Shown here: positions 28,473 through 37,507 of the stretch, piece after piece
Layout: every line of letters starts with the position of its first letter
How positions within the stretch are numbered: the stretch's first letter is position 1
Assembly: GCA_017999915.1 (NCBI GenBank)
Contig: JAGNKX010000014.1
Coordinates: 62,001-126,000, forward strand
Length of the DNA: 64,000 nt
Reading direction: 5' to 3'
Source of the DNA: Spirochaetota bacterium
GTDB lineage: Bacteria > Spirochaetota > UBA4802 > UBA5550
The notes under the pieces: generated by a model
The model's database searches: none
What the model saw: only the letters and a program-made list of their open reading frames with translations
What the model was told of the DNA's origin: nothing
Made by a program: the position numbers and the translations under genes

Positions 28473-28934
28473 ATGGAAGAAATATATTTGCTGAAAAAGC
28501 CTGATTGTATTAAGCGCAGAAAAAGGGTCGGCCGCGGCAACAGCAGCGGTCATGGCAGCCAGAGCGGTAAGGGCCATGACGGGCAGCTCTCAAGGGCTGG
28601 CAAGAAGCACTATGCCTGGTTCGAGGGCGGCCAGATGCCCCTGCAGAGGCGCATACCGAAGCGGGGCTTCAATAACTATACCAAGAAGGAATTTCAGGTT
28701 GTCAACATATCCCTGCTCGAAAAGCTGGGGCTTTCAGAGATCAACCCGGAAATCTTGAAGAAAGAAGGGGCTATCACCAGGGTAGATAAGCTGGTAAAGA
28801 TCCTCGGCAAAGGTGATATCACCAAGGCTGTCAAGGTGACGGCCGATGCCTATTCCGGTTCGGCCATTGAGAAAATAAAAAAGGCCGGCGGCGAAGCAAA
28901 CATCCGCAAGGCATCGGCCAAGAAAGAGAATTGA
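28473..28934 (+). CDS. rplO: Ribosomal protein uL15
   Basis: 153 aa. RVGRGNSSGHGSQSGKGHDG is the extended Gly/Arg-rich tail that threads into 23S rRNA; GGQMPLQRRIPKRGF follows. A late 50S assembly protein placed before secY as in most bacteria. Confidence 0.95.
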   Translation: MEEIYLLKKPDCIKRRKRVGRGNSSGHGSQSGKGHDGQLSRAGKKHYAWFEGGQMPLQRRIPKRGFNNYTKKEFQVVNISLLEKLGLSEINPEILKKEGAITRVDKLVKILGKGDITKAVKVTADAYSGSAIEKIKKAGGEANIRKASAKKEN

Positions 28935-28971
28935 TAGCAGATATTTATTTAAGGGTCCAACAAGGTAGATA

Positions 28972-30312
28972 ATGTCCAACGTAGTCGTTAACATATTCAA
29001 GATTCCCGATCTCAGGAAGCGGATATTTTTTACCTTGGCCATATTGATCGTGTATCGGGTCGGCGCCCATATTCCCATACCGGGCATCAATGTTGACGCT
29101 CTGTCTGAATACTTCACCCAGGCTCAGAGCGCCGGCGGAATGCTCGATTTCATCGATCTTTTCTCGGGCGGCGCATTCAAGCGGTTCACGATCTTCGCGC
29201 TGGGCATCATGCCCTATATTTCGTCGTCGATTATCATAGACCTGCTGAAGGTAGTGTTCCCGGCCCTGGAGCGACTCGCCAAAGAGGGCCACGAGGGCCA
29301 GAAAAAGATCACCCAGTATACAAGGTACGGCACGGTGTTTCTCTGCGCCGCCCAGTCCTTCGGCCTGACTTTCTGGATGAAGAGCATGCGGACGACAACG
29401 GGCGGCTCGGTCGTTCCGGAAGACTCTGGTATATGGTTTGTCATCATAGCGGTCGTGACCATAACGACCGGCACCATGGTGCTGGTGTGGCTTGGCGACG
29501 TTATTACTGAGCGCGGTATCGGCAACGGTATCTCCCTTATCATCATGGCCGGAATCGTTGTCAGGGCGCCCCAGGCATTCACTGCCACCATGAAGAAAAT
29601 AGGCGATTCCGGTGAGCCCATCATCGGAATAATCCTCATAGGCCTTTTCCTGGCTGTCGTGGCGGCGTCTATCCTTCTGACCCTGGGCCAGAGGAGGATA
29701 CCGGTCCAGTACGGTAAAAAACAGACGAACCGCGGCACGGTGCAGCGAAGCGCCCAGTACATTCCGCTCCGGGTCAACGCTGCCGGCGTTATTCCGATCA
29801 TTTTTGCCGCCGCGATTATTACGTTCCCGACGCAGATGATACACATGATCGGCGGCACCAGCTCCGGTATATTGAACAAGCTGCAGTTCTGGCTGTCGCC
29901 CGGCCAGATTCCCTATATGATTCTGTACAGCGGCCTTATCATTTTCTTTTGCTTTTTTTATACCGCAATCAGGTTCAACCCGACGGAGATCGCGGACAAC
30001 CTGAAAAAGTATGGCGGTTTCATTCCCGGCATCAGGCCGGGCCAGAATACGGCTGAATATATCATGGCCATCCTGAACAAGATCAATCTTTCGGGATCCA
30101 TTTTCCTGGCGTTCATCGCCATTATACCAGACTTGATACTGAGCATCTGGCCGGAACAGGTATCGGTTGAAATGGCCCACCTGTTCGGCGGGACGTCGCT
30201 TCTGATCATCGTCGGTGTGGCTCTGGATACGCTGCAGCAGATCGAGTCGCAACTTCTCATGAGGCACTATGACGGTTTCATGAAGGGCGCTCGCATGAAA
30301 GGGCGGCATTGA
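28972..30312 (+). CDS. secY: Preprotein translocase channel SecY
   Basis: 446 aa with ten hydrophobic segments. RKRIFFTLAILIVYRVGAHIP starts helix 1, LGIMPYISSSIIIDLL gives helix 2b-like segment, and RFNPTEIADNLKKYGGFIPG is the conserved cytosolic loop that meets SecA or the ribosome. The channel partner SecE lies upstream at 3.4 kb. adk and map, often found after secY, are absent. Confidence 0.97.
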   Translation: MSNVVVNIFKIPDLRKRIFFTLAILIVYRVGAHIPIPGINVDALSEYFTQAQSAGGMLDFIDLFSGGAFKRFTIFALGIMPYISSSIIIDLLKVVFPALERLAKEGHEGQKKITQYTRYGTVFLCAAQSFGLTFWMKSMRTTTGGSVVPEDSGIWFVIIAVVTITTGTMVLVWLGDVITERGIGNGISLIIMAGIVVRAPQAFTATMKKIGDSGEPIIGIILIGLFLAVVAASILLTLGQRRIPVQYGKKQTNRGTVQRSAQYIPLRVNAAGVIPIIFAAAIITFPTQMIHMIGGTSSGILNKLQFWLSPGQIPYMILYSGLIIFFCFFYTAIRFNPTEIADNLKKYGGFIPGIRPGQNTAEYIMAILNKINLSGSIFLAFIAIIPDLILSIWPEQVSVEMAHLFGGTSLLIIVGVALDTLQQIESQLLMRHYDGFMKGARMKGRH

Positions 30313-30344
30313 TATCCGGAGTATTTTAAATTATATGTGGTTAT

Positions 30345-30566
30345 ATGGCAAAAGAAGAACCAATTGAAGTTGAAGGCGTTGTAGTGGAACCGCTGCCCAA
30401 TGCGATGTTCAGGGTAAAACTGGATAATGGTCATGTCGTTCTCGCCCATATATCCGGTAAAATGAGAATGCATTATATCAGGATACTGGCGGGTGACAAG
30501 GTAACAGTTGAATTATCGCCCTACGATTTAAGCCGGGGCAGAATCATATACCGCTCGAAAAACTGA
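30345..30566 (+). CDS. infA: Translation initiation factor IF-1
   Basis: 73 aa OB-fold. [21 protein letters not shown] and [18 protein letters not shown] are the family core. It blocks the A site during initiation. Confidence 0.96.
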   Translation: MAKEEPIEVEGVVVEPLPNAMFRVKLDNGHVVLAHISGKMRMHYIRILAGDKVTVELSPYDLSRGRIIYRSKN

Positions 30567-30618
30567 AAAAAGGGTGTCGGGCGTTGAAGAGAACTGAAGC
30601 CGTATAAAGAGGTACACG

Positions 30619-30753
30619 ATGAAAGTGAGAGTTTCGGTCAGGAAAATATGCAATGATTGCAAGGTCATCAAGCGGCATGGCGTGGTGCGGGTTATTTGTA
30701 CGAATCCCCGTCACAAACAGCGCCAGAAGGTGAGGACCGTTAAAAAACATTAA
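30619..30753 (+). CDS. rpmJ: Ribosomal protein bL36, zinc-binding form
   Basis: 44 aa, slightly longer than the usual 37-38 because of a basic C-terminal tail after NPRHKQRQK. Cys11, Cys14, Cys27 and His32 form the zinc site. AAAGAGG precedes the ATG. The gene is too short for most ORF filters but sits at its standard place between infA and rpsM. Confidence 0.95.
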   Translation: MKVRVSVRKICNDCKVIKRHGVVRVICTNPRHKQRQKVRTVKKH

Positions 30754-30776
30754 TGTAATAGCACCACGAGGAGCAT

Positions 30777-31160
30777 ATGGCACGTATAGCTGGCGTTGAT
30801 TTACCAAATAATAAAAGAGTAGAAATCGCTTTGACCTATATCTTTGGAATCGGTTTGACGACATCCAAGAAAATTCTGGCCGAAGCAAAGGTTGATCCCG
30901 ACAAGCGGGTCAAGGATCTCGCGGACGAGGAGATCAACGACATACGGAAAACGATTGAAAAAACGGCGAAGGTCGAGGGTGATCTGAGGACTGAAGTCGC
31001 CATGAATATAAAACGGCTGATGGACATCGGCTGTTATCGGGGAATCCGCCATCGGAGAGGCCTGCCGGTGCGGGGACAGAATACTAAGAACAACGCCCGG
31101 ACACGGAAGGGCAAACGGGGCGCCCCGGTCGGCGGCAAGAAGAAAACTCAAGCCAAGTAA
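30777..31160 (+). CDS. rpsM: Ribosomal protein uS13
   Basis: 127 aa. [20 protein letters not shown] and [20 protein letters not shown] are conserved, with a Lys-rich tail that reaches the P-site tRNA. Confidence 0.96.
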   Translation: MARIAGVDLPNNKRVEIALTYIFGIGLTTSKKILAEAKVDPDKRVKDLADEEINDIRKTIEKTAKVEGDLRTEVAMNIKRLMDIGCYRGIRHRRGLPVRGQNTKNNARTRKGKRGAPVGGKKKTQAK

Positions 31161-31170
31161 GGAGTGAATA

Positions 31171-31563
31171 GTGAAAGGGAAAAAAGTAAAAACACGAAAA
31201 AAGGAAAAAAGGGTTATCCCCATAGGGAAAGCCTATGTCCAGGCCACCTATAATAACACCATCATAACCCTGACCGACATGCAGGGGAACGTTATTTCGT
31301 GGGCGTCCGCCGGCGGTGAGGGATTCAAAGGCTCACGTAAGTCTACTCCTTTCGCGGCGCAGATGGCGGCGAAAACAGCGGCCCAGAACGCCATTACCAA
31401 TGCGGGGCTGCAGAATGTGGAAGTGTTTGTCAAAGGTCCGGGGATCGGAAGGGAAGCGGCGGTACGCTCCCTGTTCCAGTCCGGGCTGAATGTGACTAAG
31501 ATAAAGGATGTGACCCCGGTGCCGCATAACGGATGCAGGCCTAAAAAGAGAAGAAGAGTATAA
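31171..31563 (+). CDS. rpsK: Ribosomal protein uS11
   Basis: 130 aa, GTG start with [21 protein letters not shown] and [18 protein letters not shown] are diagnostic; 30S platform protein. Confidence 0.96.
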   Translation: MKGKKVKTRKKEKRVIPIGKAYVQATYNNTIITLTDMQGNVISWASAGGEGFKGSRKSTPFAAQMAAKTAAQNAITNAGLQNVEVFVKGPGIGREAAVRSLFQSGLNVTKIKDVTPVPHNGCRPKKRRRV

Positions 31564-31577
31564 TGGAGTGATGTGCT

Positions 31578-32210
31578 ATGGGAAGATATACCGGTCCACG
31601 GTGTAAATTATGCCGGCGTGAAATGACGCCGCTCATGTTGAAAGGCCAGCGTTGCCTGACCGATAAATGCCCTATCAAGGGTAAGAAAAAATATCCTCCG
31701 GGACCCCCGCGGAAAAGGCGCGCGAAATTGTCCGATTACGCCGTCCAGCTACGCGAAAAGCAGAGGATCAGAAGGAGCTACGGCCTGCTGGAGAAGCAGT
31801 TCAGGCTCTTGTTCCATGACGCGATGCGCATGAAGGGCGTTACCGGCGACAATATGATGTCGCTCCTCGAACGCCGCCTGGACAACGTGATCTTCAGGAT
31901 GGGTTTCGCCTCTTCCCGCAGCCAGGCCCGCCAGCTGGTCATGCATAAGCATGTCATGGTGAACGGCAGGATCGTCGATATCCCGTCCTTCAGGGTCACG
32001 GAAGGCGCCGTGGTCGCTGTAAGGGAGAATTACGCGGGCAATGTCATGGTCGAGGATTCGATTAAGCTCGCCAAGGCTATTGACTCGATACCCGGATGGA
32101 TCGAAGTGGATTTTGAAAAAAGAAGCGGCAAGATTTTACGTCTGCCGTTGCGTGAAGATTTAACATCGAATTTTAACGACCAGCTTGTTGTTGAGCTATA
32201 CTCGAAATAA
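31578..32210 (+). CDS. rpsD: Ribosomal protein uS4
   Basis: 210 aa. Cys9, Cys12, Cys26 and Cys31 form the N-terminal zinc site of the C+ form. The S4 domain contains LLERRLDNVIFRMGFA and QARQLVMHKHVMVNG. S4 is a nucleating 30S protein and, in other bacteria, a translational repressor and antiterminator. The structured spacer right after it is a candidate target. Confidence 0.97.
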   Translation: MGRYTGPRCKLCRREMTPLMLKGQRCLTDKCPIKGKKKYPPGPPRKRRAKLSDYAVQLREKQRIRRSYGLLEKQFRLLFHDAMRMKGVTGDNMMSLLERRLDNVIFRMGFASSRSQARQLVMHKHVMVNGRIVDIPSFRVTEGAVVAVRENYAGNVMVEDSIKLAKAIDSIPGWIEVDFEKRSGKILRLPLREDLTSNFNDQLVVELYSK

Positions 32211-32217
32211 CATGTAG

Positions 32218-32300
32218 TGCGGGTCTATCGGTGCGCCGGAGCGGCAGCAGGCTGCAATATGCCCGGCATTATCCGATAGGCTCCGGAGGGAACACCCGTA
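32218..32300 (+). promoter_or_regulatory. Multi-stem RNA element between rpsD and rpoA
   Basis: Nested pairings can be read: TGCGGGT (32218-32224) with ACCCGTA (32294-32300), CTATCGG (32225-32231) with CCGATAG (32273-32279), GCCGG (32235-32239) with CCGGC (32263-32267), and GCAG (32244-32247) with CTGC (32252-32255). A side palindrome CTCCGGAG is left in the 3' branch. Likely an autoregulatory or processing element; an inserted repeat is the alternative. Confidence 0.55.
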
Positions 32301-32348
32301 TAACAGAGAGGTTCCCTTATTTGTTTTGTACTGTAAATGGAGGTGAAA

Positions 32349-33314
32349 ATGGCCCCACGTAACCTGCTCAAGGGCTTTAAGAGACCAAGTAAAATCACAT
32401 TCGAACATGATGAATTACAGCCGAATTATGGTCGTTTCGTAGCTGAGCCGTTTGAAAAGGGCTATGGTTTAACAATCGGGAATTCCCTGAGACGCGTATT
32501 GCTGTCTTCCATAGAAGGCGCCGCAATTACAGCCATAAAAATTGAGGGCGTACCCCATGAATTTTTTACCATCCCCGGCGTGTATGAGGATGTGACAAGG
32601 ATCATTCTGAACCTGAAAAAACTGCGGTTCAAGTACAGCGGAGAGCTGCAAAAGGTTCTTCATATCAAGAAAACGGGATCCGGCGATCTGACCGGTTCTG
32701 ATTTCAACGTGGATCCGGAAATCGAGGTGATGAATCCGGAGCAAGTGGTCGCGACATTGAACGATTCGGCCGATATAGACATGGAAGTGCAGATCGAGCG
32801 CGGTCGCGGATATATTCCGGCCGAAGTCAACAAGTCGAACACGGAAACCGTCGGTGTCATACCGATAGATTCCATCTTTTCACCGATAAAGAAGGTGAAC
32901 GTAAAGGTGGAGGATACACGGGTAGGACAGCGGACCGACTTCGACAAGCTGGTCCTCGAGATATGGACCGATGGCTCGATATCTCCCGATGACGCCCTGG
33001 CGCACGCGGCGAAGATTATCAAGGACCACATGACGATCTTCATCAACTTTGAAGAGGAAGTCGAAGCCGAGATCGAGGAAGTCGATGAAAATCTTGAGAA
33101 GATGAGAACGCTCCTCGCCAAGTCGATCGATGAGATCGAGTTGTCGGTACGGTCGTATAACACGCTTAAGAGCCAGGACGTTTCAACGCTTGAACAGCTG
33201 GTGAAGAAGACGGAAGACGAACTGAAGAAATCGAAGCACTGCAGTGATCTTGTGCTGCATGAGATAAAATCAAAGCTCGAGTCATTGCATCTTAGCTTGG
33301 GATTAAAGGATTAA
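32349..33314 (+). CDS. rpoA: RNA polymerase alpha subunit
   Basis: 321 aa from ATG 32349, which has GGAGGT at good spacing; the earlier ATG at 32337 overlaps that site. The N-terminal domain has [19 protein letters not shown] (dimer interface) and RGRGYIPAE. The C-terminal domain (about 250-321) keeps SVRS, the Arg equivalent to E. coli R265, but the helix that normally reads NxGxKS is replaced by [11 protein letters not shown]-element reading should therefore differ. Confidence 0.97.
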   Translation: MAPRNLLKGFKRPSKITFEHDELQPNYGRFVAEPFEKGYGLTIGNSLRRVLLSSIEGAAITAIKIEGVPHEFFTIPGVYEDVTRIILNLKKLRFKYSGELQKVLHIKKTGSGDLTGSDFNVDPEIEVMNPEQVVATLNDSADIDMEVQIERGRGYIPAEVNKSNTETVGVIPIDSIFSPIKKVNVKVEDTRVGQRTDFDKLVLEIWTDGSISPDDALAHAAKIIKDHMTIFINFEEEVEAEIEEVDENLEKMRTLLAKSIDEIELSVRSYNTLKSQDVSTLEQLVKKTEDELKKSKHCSDLVLHEIKSKLESLHLSLGLKD

Positions 33315-33325
33315 CGAGGACGCAT

Positions 33326-33841
33326 ATGAGGCATAGAAATAGCGTAAAACAACTAGGCAGAACCCATGCCCACCGGAAGGCGATGTTCGGTAACATGGTG
33401 ACATCGCTTTTCAGGCACGAGCGCATCGTGACTACGAAAGAAAAAGGCAAGGAGCTGAAGCGGATATCTGAGCGTCTTATCACCAGGGCGAAGCATAACA
33501 TGGATATTCCCGAAACCGACGGTGGCCGGAAGCTCCACAACAAGCGCGAAGTGATGAAGGTCATCAAGGACCGTGACATCCTCAAAAAGCTTTTTGAAGA
33601 TATCGCGCCTCGTTTTAAGGACAGGAAAGGCGGATATACGAGGATATACCTCCTTGGAAAAAGATCGGGCGACGCGGCGGAGATGTCCATTATTGAGCTT
33701 GTTGAAAAGAAGGTTGTCGTTAAGAAGACCGAGGATAAGGAAGAGAAGAAAGATAAAAAGTCGAAAGAGAAAAAAGAATTAAAGAAAGAGAAAAAAGAAG
33801 CCAAAGAGGCAAAAGCAAAAAAGAAGAAAGAAGAAAAGTAG
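33326..33841 (+). CDS. rplQ: Ribosomal protein bL17 with Lys/Glu tail
   Basis: 171 aa against the usual 115-130. [21 protein letters not shown] and [20 protein letters not shown] define the conserved body (to about residue 120). About 50 residues of almost pure Lys, Glu and Ala follow. Last gene of the supercluster, with a strong terminator 16 bp later. Confidence 0.95.
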   Translation: MRHRNSVKQLGRTHAHRKAMFGNMVTSLFRHERIVTTKEKGKELKRISERLITRAKHNMDIPETDGGRKLHNKREVMKVIKDRDILKKLFEDIAPRFKDRKGGYTRIYLLGKRSGDAAEMSIIELVEKKVVVKKTEDKEEKKDKKSKEKKELKKEKKEAKEAKAKKKKEEK

Positions 33842-33856
33842 CTATTGCGAGCATAT

Positions 33857-33890
33857 AAAAAAAGCCGGGTTGATGAACCCGGCTTTTTGT
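33857..33890. terminator. Bidirectional terminator after rplQ
   Basis: A 13-bp perfect stem AAAAAGCCGGGTT/AACCCGGCTTTTT (33859-33871, 33876-33888) with loop GATG has T-runs in both directions. It ends the ribosomal supercluster on plus and the convergent gene ending at 33911 on minus. Confidence 0.93.
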
Positions 33891-33910
33891 GTCTAATACT
33901 GCGGAGTGTT

Positions 33911-34774
33911 TCATCCCTGCTTGTTGCCACCCTGGTTCTTCCCGAGTTTCTTCATCTCCACCGCGTGTATGAACCTGATATTGTCGTTGGCATCGACCTT
34001 GTACTGTTCCGGTATCCTGTCGTCGAAAATCGGGATGATAGAGCCATGGGAAACATTGTACTTTACCATGCTTTTCCCGAGCTCATTCATGTTTTTAACC
34101 CTGTGGATTTCTATGCCGCATTCCTTGGCTTCCCGGCAGAGCGTCACAACATTCAGGTAACTGGTAATGATAAAGTTGATGTTCTTAAAGGTCAGGGTTG
34201 TTTTTTTTCGCAGCAGTGCTATCTCCGGATCTTCGAAAATGGTCTTTGCCTTATGATATTTCTTATAGCCTTCACGAAGGTAGGAGCTGATCTTCTCCCT
34301 GTCGTGAAACAGGTGGTATTTAGTTGCATCGTAAGGTTTCACGTCTTTCAAGGGATCATAAGGGCGGGCAAAATATGCCGCCAGCCCGCTCTGCTTGCTG
34401 TATTCAATAAGAGAGTCAAAGGTGTCCTTGGAGGTTGAGTCGAGAATCTCCTTGGTCCTCTTGAGGTACATGTCGCCGAACACTTCGAGAATGGATATGA
34501 GTTCAAGTTTAACTTTTTTGAATTTCGACGCGGACGCGGTAAAATCCTGGCCGTAATAGTTTTCACTGGCGTCCTGAAATTGCTGCCGGATATCCGCATA
34601 CCGTTTTTTCAGCTGGTCATCGCCGAAGTTTTCCACCATAACACGGAGGCTCCTGAGCGTATCCAGGGCCATTGCGTAGTCTTTGTACGATTTTTCAATG
34701 GGTGATATGGGGTAAACGCTGCCGGCTCCTATGGTCAAGAGAAGCAGGGTAAATAGGGCAACATGCTTTTTCAT
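33911..34774 (-). CDS. Exported conserved-looking protein of unknown function
   Basis: 287 aa with a clear signal peptide (MKKHVALFTLLLLTIGAGS, cut near Tyr21-Pro22) and no lipobox, so it is probably periplasmic. The first half is helical and charged (MALDTLRSLRVMVENFG...), the second has a Lys-rich region and ends in KNQGGNKQG. I recognise no domain. It is monocistronic and convergent to rplQ. Confidence 0.75.
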   Translation of the reverse strand: MKKHVALFTLLLLTIGAGSVYPISPIEKSYKDYAMALDTLRSLRVMVENFGDDQLKKRYADIRQQFQDASENYYGQDFTASASKFKKVKLELISILEVFGDMYLKRTKEILDSTSKDTFDSLIEYSKQSGLAAYFARPYDPLKDVKPYDATKYHLFHDREKISSYLREGYKKYHKAKTIFEDPEIALLRKKTTLTFKNINFIITSYLNVVTLCREAKECGIEIHRVKNMNELGKSMVKYNVSHGSIIPIFDDRIPEQYKVDANDNIRFIHAVEMKKLGKNQGGNKQG

Positions 34775-35158
34775 TTCAACACCATATTCCTTGAAGATTT
34801 TACCTTTAAATACGCGTATACATTAATCTATTGAATTGCAGCGCTCAATATATAATACTTATAACCATTCATATGATCGACAATAAGCGGTCATTTCTTT
34901 ATTAATATATTGCAGCCAGCTATGATGCGATGCGGATTGAATCATGATAAGGATGCGTTGCTCATCAGGCATGGGATAAGGATTTTCATCGGGATTAACA
35001 TGGACGGTATTCGGCTGCGATAATATGGGACGGCATGTCATGGTTATTAAAAGAATTAATGGTATCCGGCAAAAATAATAAAAAAGGTTATTGATTTTTT
35101 TTTAAATAAATCAAAACATGAGGCAAATGTCCAATGTGGGAAAAATTCGGAGATGGTC
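34775..35158. other. 384-bp divergent spacer
   Basis: AT-rich DNA between two divergently transcribed genes. A 60-codon frame on minus (34859-35041) lacks a ribosome site and is not called. No clear promoter, hairpin or repeat is seen. Confidence 0.6.
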
Positions 35159-36037
35159 ATGGATAAAGATCTAAAGGTATCATACCGCCAGAAGAATGTT
35201 ACAATCTGCCCCGTGTGCTCCTTTGAATTCCACCGCGAAGAACTCTTTACGGGCGGTGGAAGATTGATAGCGGGCAAGTTGACCGATGAGCTGAGAAGAA
35301 ATTATGAGGCCAGCAAGAAATTCGGCACAATTCATCCCCTCATATATGTGCCGACGGTATGCCCGAGCTGTCTCTATACGGCTTTCCCGAAAGACTTTGA
35401 GAGTCTGGAGGAATCCGAAATTGATAAAATGCGCGAGCTCACAACTGCCCGCAAAAATGTCATAAAAAAATTTTTCGGCAATCTTGATTTCAACGGCGAT
35501 CGCGACCTGAACACGGGGGCGGCATCGTATATGCTTGCGGTGGACAGTTACGGATACCGCAATAAAAAAGTCGCTCCCACGTTCAAAATGGCCCAGGCGT
35601 CGATTCGGGCCGCGTGGCTCTTCACGGACCTGGCGAAGGAGAATCCCGAGACTCCATACGGTAAAATTGCGACCTTTTTTTATAAGAAGGCCTACCAGAC
35701 CTATGTAAAGGTGCTTGATCTGATGCAGACCGGCGGGGAGCCGATCGAGGCCGTCGGCAACATGGGGCCCGACACGGACAAGAACTGGGGATATGAGGGT
35801 GTACTGTATCTGACTGCCATATTGACCGTCAAAATCGGATCAAAAGAATCCGATCCTGCTAAAAGGATGGAAAACCTGGAGAAATGCAAGCGGTATCTCA
35901 GCAGATTGTTCGGGTCAGGCAAAACTTCAAAATCAAGGCCATCGGAGCTGCTCGATAAAACAAAAGATTGCTATGACAAAATCAACGAGATGATCGAAGA
36001 ATGGAACAAGGAACATGCGCCCAAGACAGAAGAATAG
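35159..36037 (+). CDS. DUF2225-family protein
   Basis: 292 aa from ATG 35159 (GGAG 7 nt upstream). CPVCSFEF near the N terminus and CPSCLYTAFP at about residue 67 form two CxxC pairs, likely a zinc ribbon; the rest is helical with TPR-like features (AWLFTDLAKENPETPYGKIA). The pattern fits DUF2225, a family I recall from spirochaetes and Firmicutes with no known activity. Its end overlaps truA by 37 bp. Confidence 0.75.
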   Translation: MDKDLKVSYRQKNVTICPVCSFEFHREELFTGGGRLIAGKLTDELRRNYEASKKFGTIHPLIYVPTVCPSCLYTAFPKDFESLEESEIDKMRELTTARKNVIKKFFGNLDFNGDRDLNTGAASYMLAVDSYGYRNKKVAPTFKMAQASIRAAWLFTDLAKENPETPYGKIATFFYKKAYQTYVKVLDLMQTGGEPIEAVGNMGPDTDKNWGYEGVLYLTAILTVKIGSKESDPAKRMENLEKCKRYLSRLFGSGKTSKSRPSELLDKTKDCYDKINEMIEEWNKEHAPKTEE

Positions 36038-36795
36038 CTCTCGAGGTGCAGTATGACGGGACCCGGTTCAACGGCTGGCAGATCCAGAATGGCGGCACGA
36101 CGGTGCAGGGGGAGCTTGAAAAGGCGATCGAAGTTTTAACACGGCACCAATCGAGGACCATTGCCTCGGGAAGGACCGATTCCGGTGTCCACGCCCTGGG
36201 GCAGATCGTTCATTTTGATATACACAGCGCCACTACCCTCCAGCGGATCTGCATCGGCCTCAACGGAATTCTACCCCGGGATATATCAATTATAAATGCC
36301 TATGAGGTCGATGGCGGGTTTCACGCGCGTTTTGACGCGGTGGAGAGAACGTACCGGTATTGCATTTACAACCATCCGTCGCGGTCGCCCTTCATGATGT
36401 ACCGGGCCATGTGGGTCCATGAACGGCTGGACGTCGAATATATCGACCGTGTCATGCGGCTGCTGATAGGTGAAAAGGATTTTTCATCGTTCTGCAAAAA
36501 GCGGGAATCAAAAAAAATCAACACCGTAAGAAGGATCATGGATGTTTCGGTGCGGAAGGTCGGCGATCTGATTGAGATCGAGATATCCGGCAACGCGTTT
36601 CTCCATAACATGATCAGGATCATCGTGGGTACTGTTGTGGAAATGAACAGGAAAAAGACCGATCCGGACGCGCTGGTTGATATTATAGCGAAACGGGACC
36701 GCGATTGCAGCGGCGTCACCGCCCCCCCCTACGGCCTGTATCTGGTCAAGGTTCGATACGAACCGAGCCTTGACACGGTCAGGTCGGCATTTTGA
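36001..36795 (+). CDS. truA: tRNA pseudouridine synthase A
   Basis: 264 aa. The catalytic Asp lies in ASGRTDSGVHALGQ; LEVQYDGTRFNGWQ and NAFLHNMIRIIVGT are family signatures. It modifies U38-40 in tRNA anticodon arms. Translationally coupled to the DUF2225 gene. Confidence 0.95.
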   Translation: MEQGTCAQDRRIALEVQYDGTRFNGWQIQNGGTTVQGELEKAIEVLTRHQSRTIASGRTDSGVHALGQIVHFDIHSATTLQRICIGLNGILPRDISIINAYEVDGGFHARFDAVERTYRYCIYNHPSRSPFMMYRAMWVHERLDVEYIDRVMRLLIGEKDFSSFCKKRESKKINTVRRIMDVSVRKVGDLIEIEISGNAFLHNMIRIIVGTVVEMNRKKTDPDALVDIIAKRDRDCSGVTAPPYGLYLVKVRYEPSLDTVRSAF

Positions 36796-36835
36796 TTGCC
36801 CCAGGATCACGGAACGCGGCGTCATATTTATTTTA

Positions 36836-36864
36836 TTGACATAAATGTGATGGAATAATCTATT
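36836..36864 (+). promoter_or_regulatory. Candidate promoter for the beta-barrel gene
   Basis: Perfect TTGACA (36836-36841), 17 bp, then a poor -10 TCTATT (36859-36864). A second -10 choice TAATCT has too short a spacer. Confidence 0.4.
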
Positions 36865-36923
36865 TACACTAATCTTCTGTAACAATATTGATATGCATAT
36901 TTCAAATAGATAATACATTTTAT

Positions 36924-37490
36924 ATGAAACTATTTTCCCTCTATTGTGCAATTATCGGCCTGGCTCTTCTGCTCGTCACGGCGAATGCCTTTGCCTACAA
37001 GGAACGGAAAGATTATTTTTCGAAGCCTCAGATCGGAGCATGGTTCGGGCCCGTTACTCCTCTCGATGACCTGGGCAAGCGCGTTGAAACCAATTTGGGC
37101 GGCGGGGCGTTCATCAGGTTTACCTTCCCGTGGCAGTATCTTAAATTCGGCATTGACTCGTCATACCAGCAGTTCAAATCCAAGGGCGTGAACGAGCTTC
37201 AATTTGTGCCGCTCTACGGAAATCTCTTGTTCCAGATCCCCGTTGAGTTTCCCGTCAGGTTCCAGTTCAAGGGCGGCATCGGCGGGGCATGGCTGTCCAT
37301 AAAGCCCGACAACAAGAACGGTTGGGACCCGATATTCATGGCCGGTTTCGAGGTTTCGTTTCCAGCAGGAAGGATCGTCAATATCGGTCTCCGCATTGAT
37401 TATATTTACATATATGAAGGATACCTCAAGGGATCAAAAGCCGGCGGTCACATCATTAATACCGGAATTCAACTCTATTTCAATATATGA
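36924..37490 (+). CDS. Predicted outer-membrane beta-barrel protein
   Basis: 188 aa from ATG 36924, which starts a good signal peptide (cut after ANAFA, residue 24). The mature part alternates polar and hydrophobic residues and ends in Phe-Asn-Ile after NTGIQLYF, as expected for a small eight-stranded barrel exported by BAM. No specific family recognised. It precedes a lipoprotein gene by 17 bp and may be co-transcribed. Confidence 0.65.
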   Translation: MKLFSLYCAIIGLALLLVTANAFAYKERKDYFSKPQIGAWFGPVTPLDDLGKRVETNLGGGAFIRFTFPWQYLKFGIDSSYQQFKSKGVNELQFVPLYGNLLFQIPVEFPVRFQFKGGIGGAWLSIKPDNKNGWDPIFMAGFEVSFPAGRIVNIGLRIDYIYIYEGYLKGSKAGGHIINTGIQLYFNI

Positions 37491-37507
37491 TCCTGGCGTG
37501 ACGGATA

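Noticed and set aside
28945-30309. 454-codon minus-strand frame
   Set aside because: Exact antisense of secY with implausible His/Asp/Arg-rich composition.
34859-35041. 60-codon minus ORF in the divergent spacer
   Set aside because: No ribosome site or recognisable domain; AT-rich spacer. Could be a gene remnant but nothing supports it.
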